A DNA stretch of 64,000 nucleotides from Tachypleus tridentatus (lineage: Eukaryota; Arthropoda; Merostomata; Xiphosura; Limulidae), in contig NC_134834.1 in assembly GCF_004210375.1 (NCBI RefSeq), positions 161,095,290-161,159,289 on the forward strand, given 5' to 3'. The notes beneath the pieces were generated by a model that was given only the letters and a program-made list of their open reading frames with translations, was not told where the DNA came from and did not search any database. The stretch's first letter is position 1, and each line of letters begins with the position of its first letter. Below are positions 43,731-53,575 of this stretch, piece after piece. The translations under genes were made by a program, and so were the position numbers.

Positions 43731-44180
43731 TACAGTGTGACCTCGCCTATTCGCGGTTCACCATTCGCCCCGCATATTCGCGGGTTATGCGCGAACTGCG
43801 TTTTTTAGGTCTGAAGAGACTGAAAGGGCTTTTCGAGGAGATTTCTGTTGTATTTACTCAATCAAGCCGTTTTTATCAATTGTCGTCTTCACCAAACAAG
43901 ATTGGACTGCTATTGGCTGACTGCCTCAGCTTCCCCAACAACGCAAACGGCAAAGCACAGCCCGGTAACGCACGGTACAATTTAGTGAAATACATAACAG
44001 TATGCAATATTGCTACATTATTACATCAATGAGGTATAAGTATCATTAGTGTTTGGGAAGCATTTCATATAGTATATAATCGCATACATATACGTTTTAA
44101 AACTGCGTCCAATATTCGCGGTTTTCGCTATTCGCGGGAGGGTAAGAACGTAACCCCGCGAATAACGAAGTCACACTATA
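43731..44180. mobile_element. Tigger/pogo-like MITE nested in hAT B
   Basis: Same element as at 31337-31790, in the matching internal position, with TA on both sides. One terminus has drifted (CGAAGTCACACTA). Its presence in both hAT copies shows it moved with the hAT element as internal cargo. Confidence 0.8.
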
Positions 44181-44658
44181 CATAGAATCAGATGCATCTG
44201 AAAGCAAAAATTTTAATAAATTCAGTAAAGTCACAACAATATGCTAAATAATAATCAATTTACCTTCAATCTCTTGTAGTAACTGTAAAGGTAATAAAAT
44301 TTTCACCAATAATGAATGACGGACAGCAGAGGTTAGGGAAAATTGTCGCCAGCGGAAGGCGAGGTTCAGGACATGACGTTGAGTCGTAGACATTAGTGCT
44401 AGTGCACGTCACCTATTCATGCCCTAAGGAGGCCGACCAATCGAATTCGGCCTGCTCCTCTCTAGCAAAGATAATTTTAGAAGTTTGTCGAGTCGAAGCC
44501 TGGGAATCCCGTAGGATCGATGCTTTTAAAAATATTCCATTTGCGTTGGATTACAGATCAGGCCACATGGTTAGATTACAACAACTAGGGCCACACTAAA
44601 TGGCTTGGCGGGCCGGGTTGTGGCCCGCGGGCCGCCTGTTGCACACCCTGTTTTAAAC

Positions 44659-45100
44659 AATATCGCAAAGAATCGTGTATTTGTATTACTGAACAGTTCC
44701 CGGATGATAACACGTGAATATGTATAGGTAACATAGCTTAATCACAACATAACTCCCTATAGTGTAACTACATTTAACAGAATATTTACAATTCACATTA
44801 GATTTCACAACACTTGAACTATAAATATGTGGCTATAATTTAGAATAAAATGAAATATATTTTGTGATTGAATTCTTAAACCAACTGATGAATCGTCTCT
44901 ACAAATAAACATCAATGATTTACTGTAACCAATGTAAATATTCAGTTAAGGTCTCCGAACATTTTATCATTTTATTTCTCTTGCGTGTTACGAGAGGATA
45001 TAAACTCAAGGAATATTGTACACTATGTTTAAACAGTTTCTGTCTACTTATTAGAGATCAATCGATCGATTTAGAGGTTACACGTAGAAGAGCGAAATGT
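44659..45100. other. Intergenic, nothing recognised
   Basis: AT-rich sequence after hAT B, with no supported gene. Confidence 0.35.
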
Positions 45101-45165
45101 CTAAACTGATATACGAGGTACGATTCTCCGCATATAGCCCAACGTAGTTTTCTCTGAAAAAACAA
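45101..45165 (+). repeat. Short-family SINE, 3' fragment
   Basis: ACGATTCTCCGCATATAGCC and CAACGTAGTTTTCTCTGAAA match the B-box to tail part of the short family. The A-box half is missing. Confidence 0.5.
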
Positions 45166-45423
45166 CAACATGAGTTACGGTTGAATGGTTTTATAACTCT
45201 AATTATAATGACCCATTTTAAATCAGATATTCCACAACTGAAATAAAACGTATAAAATATATATTCACTAAATCTTGTTTATTGTTATATTTTATGTGTT
45301 TCAGCGACATCTCAGAAAGTGTCTTCAACAAATAGTGTTAAATTTCAGAACTAAATCGATTGAGAATGTTAACAAATTAAACTTTACTGGATGTTCCAGA
45401 TTTGTGCACTCGTACTGCTGACT

Positions 45424-45878
45424 TTTATACCAGTTTTACCATCATGTATTTCATTTCTTCATGATGTGTCACTATATACTGTCTCACACTTTAAACAATA
45501 TATTTTATACCAGTTTTATCATCATGTATTTCATTTCTTCATCATGTGTCACTATACCTGTCTCACACTTTAAACAATATATTTTATACCAGTTTATCAT
45601 CATGTATTTCATTTCTTCATCATATGCCACTATATCTGTCTCACACTTTAAACAATATATTTTATACCAGTTTATCATCATGTATTTCATTTCTTCATCA
45701 TGTGTCACTATATCTGTCTCAAACTTTAAACAATATATTTTATACCAGTTTTACCATCATGTATTTCATTTCTTCATGATGTGTCACTATACCTGTCTCA
45801 CACTTTAAACAATATATTTTATACCAGTTTTATCATCATGTATTTCATTTCTTCATCATGTGCCACTATATCTTAATG
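45424..45878. repeat. 79-bp tandem repeat, about 5.7 copies
   Basis: Units of 78-80 bp each contain TATACCAGTTTTATCATCAT, TTCATTTCTTCATCATGTG and CACTTTAAACAATATATT. They begin near 45429, 45509, 45588, 45666 and so on. Long open frames on both strands through this array are by-products of the period. Confidence 0.93.
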
Positions 45879-46098
45879 ATTATCTTTACATCCAAACATC
45901 TTATATCTGTCAAGGTTCACTGTATCTACTCTTTCTCTGTGTATCGTCTTCAATATTTTTCCGTTAATTTCCATGTTCTGTATTTTGAAAAACAGTTTTT
46001 TTTTCTGCCTGTAAAATCAAATGGTGGCTAACAGTAACACCTTGTTTTTCTAGGCATTAGAAACAAACATATTATTCCTTGTTTCATATATAATCTAC

Positions 46099-48124
46099 AT
46101 GATTGTCTGTAATGTTATATGATTGTCTGTAATGTTATGTGATTGTTTGTAATGTTATATGATTGTTTGTAATGCTATATGATTGTCTGTAATGTTACAT
46201 GATTGTCTGTAATGTTATATGATTGTTTGTAATGCTATATGATTGTCTGTAATGTTATATGATTGTCTGTAATGTTATATGATTGTTTGTAATGTTATAT
46301 GATTGTTTGTAATCCTATATGATTGTCTGTAATGTTATATGATTGTTTGTAATGCTATATGATTGTCTGTAATGTTACATGATTGTCTGTAATGTTACAT
46401 GATTGTCTGTAATGTTATATGATTGTTTGTAATGTTATATGATTGTTTGTAATCCTATATGATTGTCTGTAATGTTATATGATTGTTTGTAATGCTATAT
46501 GATTGTCTGTAATGTTACATGATTGTCTGTAATGCTATATGATTGTCTGTAATGTTATGTGATTGTCTGTAATGTTATATGATTGTTTGTAATGCTATAT
46601 GATTGTCTGTAATGTTACATGATTGTCTGTAATGTTATATGATTGTTTGTAATGCTATATGATTGTTTGTAATGTTATATGATTGTTTGTAATGCTATAT
46701 GATTGTCTGTAATGTTACATGATTGTCTGTAATGTTATGTGATTGTTTGTAATGTTATATGATTGTTTGTAATGCTATATGATTGTCTGTAATGTTACAT
46801 GATTGTCTGTAATGTTATATGATTGTTTGTAATGTTATATGATTGTTTGTAATGCTATATGATTGTCTGTAATGTTATGTGATTGTCTGTAATGTTATAT
46901 GATTGTTTGTAATGCTATGATGATTGTCTGTAATATGTTACATGATTGTCTGTAATGTTATATGATTGTTTGTAAATGCTATATGATTGTCTGTAATGTT
47001 ACATGATTGTCTGTAATGTTATATGATTGTCTGTAATGTTACATGATTGTCTGCAATGTTATGATTGATACTGTAATGTTGCATGATTGTCTGTAATGTT
47101 GCATGATTGTCTGTAATGCTTATATGATTGTTTGTAATGCTCTATGATTGTCTGTAATGTTATATGATTGTCTGTAATGTTATATGATTGTTTGTAATGT
47201 TATATGATTGTTTGTAATGCTATATGATTGTCTGTAATGTTACATGATTGTCTGTAATGTTATATGATTGTTTGTAATGTTACATGATTGTTTGTAATGC
47301 TATATGATTGTCTGTAATGTTATGTGATTGTCTGTAATGTTATATGATTGTTTGTAATGCTATGTGATTGTCTGTAATGTTACATGATTGTCTGTAATGT
47401 TATATGATTGTTTGTAATGCTATATGATTGTCTGTAATGTTACATGATTGTCTGTAATGTTATATGATTGTCTGTAATGTTACATGATTGTCTGCAATGT
47501 TATATGATTGTCTGTAATGTTGCATGATTGTCTGTAATGTTGCATGATTGTTTGTAATGCTATATGATTGTCTGTAATGTTACATGATTGTCTGTAATGT
47601 TATATGATTGTTTGTAATGCTATATGATTGTTTGTAATGTTATATGATTGTTTGTAATGCTATATGATTGTCTGTAATGTTACATGATTGTCTGTAATGT
47701 TATGTGATTGTTTGTAATGTTATATGATTGTTTGTAATGCTATATGATTGTCTGTAATGTTACATGATTGTCTGTAATGTTATATGATTGTTTGTAATGT
47801 TATATGATTGTTTGTAATGCTATATGATTGTCTGTAATGTTATATGATTGTCTGTAATGTTATATGATTGTTTGTAATGCTATGATGATTGTCTGTAATG
47901 TTACATGATTGTCTGTAATGTTATATGATTGTTTGTAATGCTATATGATTGTCTGTAATGTTACATGATTGTCTGTAATGTTATATGATTGTCTGTAATG
48001 TTACATGATTGTCTGCAATGTTATATGATTGTCTGTAATGTTGCATGATTGTCTGTAATGTTGCATGATTGTCTGTAATGTTATATGATTGTTTGTAATG
48101 CTAAATGATTGTTTATAATGTTCT
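46099..48124. repeat. 20-bp satellite array, about 100 copies
   Basis: The unit ATGATTGTCTGTAATGTTAT is repeated in near-perfect 20-bp register for about 2.0 kb. Variants at three positions (TCTGT/TTTGT, GTTAT/GCTAT, TAT/CAT) form longer patterns: the rare unit CTGCAATG appears at about 47053, 47492 and 48013, each followed by two GTTGCATG units, and CTATGATGATTG occurs at about 46915 and 47879. This points to block duplications of roughly 440, 520 and 960 bp. Indels cluster at 46915-47125. No coding potential is inferred. Confidence 0.96.
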
Positions 48125-48164
48125 CTTATTTTTTAAAGCTATATTCTTAGAATTTCACCCCTCA

Positions 48165-48262
48165 GTAAAACTGCAGAATGTCTACGGACTTATAGCGCTA
48201 GAAACCGAATTTTGATACCCGTAGTGAACAGGTTGCAGAAAGCTTTATCTCAAACAAAGAAA
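48165..48262 (+). repeat. Short-family SINE, diverged
   Basis: AATGTCTACGGACTTATAGC and the tail-like TTGCAGAAAGCTTTATCTC follow the order of the short family. The B-box is degenerate (GAATTTTGATACCCG). Confidence 0.5.
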
Positions 48263-48289
48263 GAAAAGAAAACAATTTTTCACCCATTA

Positions 48290-48925
48290 TACGTCTTTCA
48301 CTTACATCCAATATGTTCACTACATTATTTATATATGTGATTTTAAATTTACATCCGTGTTCACTACGTTATTTATTTATAATATTTTAAACATACATAC
48401 ATAAATGTATTCACTACGTTATTTATATATAATATTTTAAACTTATATCAATATGTTCACTACGTTATTTATTTATAATATTTTAAACATACATCAATGT
48501 ATTCACTACGTCATTTATATATAATATTTTAAACTTATATCCAATGTGTTCACTACGTTATTTATACAATATTTTAAACTTACATCCAATGTATTCACCA
48601 CGTTATTCATATATAATATTTTAGCCTTACGTCCAATGTGTTCACTAAGGCTATTTATTTATATTATTTTGGACTTTCATCCAATGAGTTCACTAATGCT
48701 ATTTATATATAATATTTTTACACTAACATCCAATGTGTTCACTAAGGTTATTTATTTATATTATTTTAAACTTACATCCAATGTATTCACTACGTTATTT
48801 ATATATAATATTTTGGACTTACATCCAACGAGTTCACTAAGGCTATTTATATATAATATTTTACACTAACATCAATATGCTCACTAGGGCTATTTATTTA
48901 TGTTATTTTAGACTTACATCCATAC
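48290..48925. repeat. 47-bp tandem repeat, about 13 copies
   Basis: The unit is TTCACTACGTTATTTATATA, then TAATATTTTAAACTTACATC and CAATGTG, about 47 bp with variants (GGCTATTTATTT, TTTTGGACTT). The same family forms a second array at 53045-53345. The 107-codon frame 48546-48869 is a by-product. Confidence 0.92.
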
Positions 48926-48966
48926 CAGCATCGTGTAGCATTGCGCGAAATTCAAACAAACCAAAA
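48926..48966 (+). repeat. Long-family SINE tail fragment
   Basis: TAGCATTGCGCGAAATTC followed by AAACAAACC is the last 30-40 bp of the long SINE, joined directly to the 47-bp array. Confidence 0.5.
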
Positions 48967-49365
48967 TCCTTAGATGGCCATTTTTTAAATCCTATAATAT
49001 ATCGTAACATTTCAAAACAAAATTCTGCTTTTCATCAGCGACCATGTAGGATATTTTCTCTTAAATACATTAAATTTTCTATCCTTTCGTAGTAGTATAA
49101 CAATAGGTGATCATTGCTTAAAATTCTTGTTGGTTTTCTATAGATAGAAATAACAGTTCTTGTTTTGCTTTAGCTGTAAACATGTCTAAATATAGCGACA
49201 AGGTACTGGTTCACTTTTAAAGTTAATATAATACTATGCTTTACTAATCTTTTGAAAAGACATAAAATCATTTCTGAATTCAAGTTGAATAAAATACATG
49301 AACGTGTCCAAACTTATTTCATATAAACATCTAGTTACATAGTAGAGACTTTAACTTCAGCCCCT
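48967..49365. other. Intergenic, nothing recognised
   Basis: AT-rich, no supported gene. Confidence 0.35.
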
Positions 49366-49545
49366 CACTCCCTGGTACAGCGGTAAGTCTACGGATTTAC
49401 AACGCTTAAATCAGGAGTTCAATTCCTCTCAGATGGCTTAATAGATATTTCGATGTGACTTTGTTGAAAACAGGTATCCCGATGTGGCTTTGTTTAAACA
49501 AAACGGATATCCTGATGTGGCTTTGTTAAAACAAAACACACACAC
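49366..49545 (+). repeat. Short-family SINE with triplicated tail
   Basis: A clear head, CTCCCTGGTACAGCGGTAAG, an AGTTCAATTCCTC B-box, then the tail motif CGATGTG(A/G)CTTTGTT repeated three times (49450, 49480, 49515) with A-rich spacers. Tail multiplication distinguishes it from the other copies here. Confidence 0.8.
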
Positions 49546-51068
49546 TTTAACTTCATTATTACTCAGTCTTGACTTTATTGTAATTTGTTCTTTTGTATTC
49601 TGCCTCCATTTTATCAGTTTCAAAAACTAATTATTTTCGTTCGTTACTTTTAAAAAAATATGTTTATAACTTCTTCTTGTAGCCGTGGCTACACTAGGTG
49701 ACAGTCATATACATCAACAGATCACTCAAGAGTAGCTAAAGAGTTGACGACGAGTTCTGTTAGCTTACTGCCTTTTTAATGTTCTTTAATGTTCTGAGCG
49801 AAATGAACTTTCTGAAAAGACAAGGGTTTTGTTTTTCATTGAGGTTCAACTTTATTTATAATTTATCAATAGTATATATGTATGTAAAACATTTAACAGA
49901 TTCTGATATGTTATTACACTTGTTTACTTCACATATTGTTCATGTTTTGTATTGTTTCTTGATGTACTTCCTCAAGTTATTATGAATGAAGTATTCTAAA
50001 AAATAACACACATTTTGTATAGACACATGTACTTACCACATTTAACCATCAATGTGTTAGTTAATCCATTATGTATCAGTGTAATAGGGTTTGAGTAAAA
50101 TGGTTGAAATACTTTTTAACTTACGGACGATCACAACATGTACGGTGTGAAGGTCTGTTAATTGTGTTAATATAGCCCTCGCAGATAGCCCTCGAGTAGC
50201 TTTGCGTGAAATTCAAAAACAACAAAAAAAACAATTGAACCTAACATTACCTTCACCAGTCTTTAGAAGAATTTTATAACTTCTGAGTCATTACACTTGA
50301 AAGCAAGTAGAAAACTGTTGATCAAACAACAACTTGAAACATTGTTTACTCTAGAATTAAATCTGGTCTCATAACATTTTGAAAAGTCGATAATGTTGTA
50401 TAATTACTGTGAGATAGCAGATTGTAGTTTTATTTTGTGACGTTTCGGTTACCATTAAGTTTGTACATTTTCGATCGTTTAGTTAAACTATGAATTTTTA
50501 ATTATGTTAAAGTGCTAACTCACTTTCCAGATACAGCACGTTAATTTTGAGTTCTCATGTATTATGAAAAGAGACAAGTTTCCCCTAGCGGTGACGTACA
50601 GATATTAATGTTGTGAAAGATTATGTAGATTTATAGTAATAACTAGTCACATGAGATGCAATCTCGTGGTCTAATCAGTAGATAAAGATGGCTAAACGAG
50701 TTAGTTAAAAAGAATTATTGCTAAATATTGTTACTGACATAAGAAATGGTTCATTTTTGAAGCATTGTGTTATTCTCTGGTTCTTTCTTCTTTTGTTTGA
50801 TATTTGTTGATATTCATCTAAGTGACATTTATTTTGTATTATTTATTAATATATATATACCTAGTCCTGGCCAGATACTGGCTTACTAACTGTTGTTTTG
50901 CACACAATAAAACTCGGATGCTAGTTGTTTTGGTTATCTGTTGTTATTTTACACTTCTTGAGCGGCGTTTTGATTAATTACACTTTGAATTGATTCTATG
51001 ACTAAATTATTACGAGAAAGATGGGTTTCAACAGAAGATGGTAAATAATTAAACTCACAAACCCAATG
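49546..51068. other. Intergenic with one SINE tail
   Basis: No gene is supported. At 50170-50228 there is a 3' tail of the long SINE (AGATAGCCCTCGAGTAGC, then GCGTGAAATTC). The rest is AT-rich. Confidence 0.4.
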
Positions 51069-51069
51069 A

Positions 51070-51236
51070 ATAGAGGAACTAAAGCACGTGACTGAGTCTA
51101 CCAATGATAGGTGAGAACTAGAGCGCGTGACTGAGTCTACCAATGATAGGTAAGAACTAGAGCGCGTAACTGAGTCTACCAATGATAGGTAAGAACTAGA
51201 GCACGTGACTGAGTCTACAATGATAGATAGGAATCG
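51070..51236. repeat. 39-bp tandem repeat, about four copies
   Basis: The unit AACTAGAGCGCGTGACTGAG, then TCTACCAATGATAGGTAAG, repeats at 39 bp. The minus-strand 96-codon frame across it is repetitive (V-D-S-V-T-R-S-S-S-Y-L-S-L) and I take it as a by-product. Confidence 0.9.
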
Positions 51237-52165
51237 CACAACAAAATGAAAGTGCTTAAAGCTAGCTCTTTACTGTCACACCTGGACAACATAGACTTCA
51301 CCTGACAGATCGATGAATGAATCAACATTTATAAAAGTAATCAATTTTTTAAAAAAAACACACAACATTTTACTGTTTAAACTTGTGTTGAATCTATCGT
51401 TGTTTCACATGGCTTGACGTCATTGACGCGTAAACTGCTCTACAACCTTTAATAACGAGAAAATAGACGGTGAAACTTCACATTTCAAATCTTATTATGT
51501 CGTGACTGACTTTAACATCTTGTATGTGTGACTGAATATTTCTGTCCTTGGTAACCCTGCAGGTTCCACGTAAGTAAACTTTTTTTACTCTTTTACAATT
51601 ACTTAAATCTTATGTTATTACATGCTTATTAACACTTAATTTTTTTATTTCATGCTTTTGGAATAACACTTGGCGGTAATTTAAATATCAACACTTAACA
51701 ATAAGTTTTAATTGGGTTAAAACAAATTAAGCGATGACGTCATTCGCTAAAATAAAGGTGCATATTAAAACGTAAATATTTTTAATAAATATAAAGTTAT
51801 TTTGTACTTTTGGTACAAAAGGTAACTTCGGTCATTAGGTTCATAAAACCAACATAACATGTAAACAATCAGACATGTGTCTAAGCTTCTGAGAAATGTA
51901 CAGTCAAGGGAATCTTTGTGGCTAACGTTTGTACTTGTGAAACAAGCATGGAAGCTGTAAGTTTTGTATGTTTGTGCATAGCACGTGTAATTGTTTAAAT
52001 GTCTGATAAAATTAACTTACTTTCCTTCCAACACTGATAGCATTAAAATATTAATATTCTTAGGTTTTCTTATTTGGATAAAAATACATATCTAACTGAA
52101 CTTTTGTATTATGCATTTATTCAGATTTTTTTTTACTTTATGATATTCTGTATTCTAACACGATA
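51237..52165. other. Intergenic, nothing recognised
   Basis: AT-rich, with no supported gene or repeat family. Confidence 0.35.
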
Positions 52166-52166
52166 A

Positions 52167-52437
52167 GGCCCGGCATGGCCTAGCGGGTAAGGCGTGCGAC
52201 TCGTAATCCGAGGGTCGCGGGTTCGTGCCCGCGTCGCACCAAACATGCTCGCCCTTTCAGCCGTGGGGGTGTATAATGTGATGGTCAATCTCACTATTCG
52301 TTGATAAAGAGTAGCCCAAGAGTTAGTGGTGGGTGGTATGACTAGCTGCCTTCCTTGTAGTCTTACACAGCTAAATTAGGAACGGCTAGCACAGATAGCC
52401 CTGGGTAGCTATGTGCGAAATTGAAAAAACAAACAAC
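52167..52437 (+). repeat. Long-family SINE, near full length
   Basis: It starts GGCCCGGCATGGCC, has a good tRNA-like head (GACTCGTAATCCGAGGGTCG) and ends GTGCGAAATTG followed by an A-rich tail. The B-box reads GGGTTCGTGCCCG. One of the younger-looking copies in this window. Confidence 0.9.
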
Positions 52438-52539
52438 AGTATGTAGTACCTGTGCTGCCTCTGCTGGTGGAATTTTGAAATATTCCTCGTATATCATAAA
52501 ACATTTACTGTATTACAGCATTTTTGGGTGAATTAGAGG

Positions 52540-53010
52540 TAAATATAGTATGTAAAAGAGTTTCAGCTCGGTTTTCCTAAGGATACACCTTACTAGACTA
52601 CATTACAATAATATAACTGGTTTTATTATTCGAAAGTAGTTTTCACAATTAAAACATAAAACTACACAATTTGGCTAGCAGCATTTATAGATTTTTAACA
52701 TTACAAACAGTTTAACTTCAGTTAATCAACTTTTACATTATTATTACTTCGAAAATGTTAAATATATTCGGCGGAAAAATTCAGCTTGTAAGGATGTGCA
52801 GCCTATCAAACTAAATAGCTTAAACGAGGAGTAGCACTATTAACGTCTACAAGTTTATAAAACTGTTGTATATAATCCAGCATTTGTAATAACTCTTAGT
52901 GATAACGGTTTTCATAAGTTATAATTTTTGTATTAAAATTTATTTGTCTTAAAAAAGAACATTGTTTCTTTCAAACTTTTTACAAAATATCATAAATTTA
53001 ATACGTATAA
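52540..53010. repeat. Inverted copy of 26245-26352 joined to inverted copy of 22100-22475
   Basis: 52540-52648 is the reverse complement of 26245-26352 and 52650-53010 that of 22475-22100. The two segments are adjacent here but about 3.8 kb apart in the first copy, so this arm has a deletion at about 52649. Identity is high by eye. Confidence 0.88.
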
Positions 53011-53044
53011 ACGTTAATGTTTTGGTGTTAACAGTTTAATACGT

Positions 53045-53345
53045 TTTAATAAACGTATTTATATATAATATTTTAAACTTATATCAATATGTTCACTACG
53101 TTATTTATTTATAATATTTTAAACTTACATCCAATGTATTCACTACGTTATTTATATACAATATTTTAAACTTACATCCAATGTATTCACTACGTTATTT
53201 TTATACAATATTTTAAACTTACATCCAATGTATTCACCACGTTATTCATATATTATATTTTGGATTTACATCCAACAAGTTCACTAAGGCTATTTATATA
53301 AAATATTTTAGCCTTTCATCCAATGAGTTCACTAATGCTTTTAAA
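53045..53345. repeat. 47-bp tandem repeat, second array (about six copies)
   Basis: Same unit as at 48290-48925 and same orientation (ATGTTCACTACGTTATTTAT). It sits exactly between the inverted copies of 22.1 kb and 16.39 kb sequence, in place of about 5.7 kb that the first arm has. Confidence 0.9.
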
Positions 53346-53365
53346 ATTATATCCTATAAGAAAAA

Positions 53366-53575
53366 TCAGGTTTGTTTCCGAACTTTTCCAATGATAAACG
53401 TATCTTGGCTGTCAGAATTTTCAATGAGAATAACAACCTTTTTTTTTCGATGTCCTTGTTTACTCTTTGGTTTAACGATAATAAGTTCATCGTAATTGTT
53501 CACATTTCTAGGAAACAGAGGTCGCTGTATATATTCTTTAATAGCTTTTCCTTGTTTTGACGCTGGTGTTTCTGT
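53366..53575 (-). CDS. Receptor copy 2, terminal exon
   Basis: 210 nt, TCA (TGA reversed) at 53366-53368, acceptor cttcag on the minus strand before ACAGAA. Same length and frame as 16175-16384, with Arg to Thr at the first codon and one Asn to Lys. Homology with copy 1 stops about 8 bp past the stop codon, at the satellite. Confidence 0.55.
   Translation of the reverse strand, partial: TETPASKQGKAIKEYIQRPLFPRNVNNYDELIIVKPKSKQGHRKKKVVILIENSDSQDTFIIGKVRKQT

Larger units (their letters stand above)
41609..44658 (-). mobile_element. hAT transposon B with 8-bp target duplication
   Basis: The element spans 41617-44650 (3034 bp). Its left end reads CAGGGGTGTGCAAC and its right end GTTGCACACCCTG (one C fewer than in A). 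It is flanked by TTTTAAAC at 41609-41616 and 44651-44658. It lies in opposite orientation to hAT A and about 130 bp beyond the 40-bp satellite. It contains the same decayed transposase and the same nested MITE as A. Different target duplications rule out one segmental duplication event as the source of both. Confidence 0.95.

Noticed and set aside
44396-44599. 67-codon frame near the end of hAT B
   Set aside because: It lies in the non-coding terminal region of the transposon, and copy A has no matching frame.
30865-44650. The two hAT elements as arms of the same inverted segmental duplication as the receptor
   Set aside because: Each has its own 8-bp target duplication and the flanks do not match, so they are independent insertions.
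45461-45808. 115-codon open frame and its opposite-strand partner
   Set aside because: The residues follow the 78-80-bp repeat period; no domain and no start context.
46099-48124. Regular 20-bp repeats as a possible CRISPR array
   Set aside because: Units are head to tail with no unique spacers, in an animal genome; it is a satellite.
48546-48869. 107-codon repetitive hydrophobic frame
   Set aside because: Generated by the 47-bp satellite.
50949-51239. 96-codon serine-rich frame, minus strand
   Set aside because: Generated by the 39-bp tandem repeat; no support for expression.
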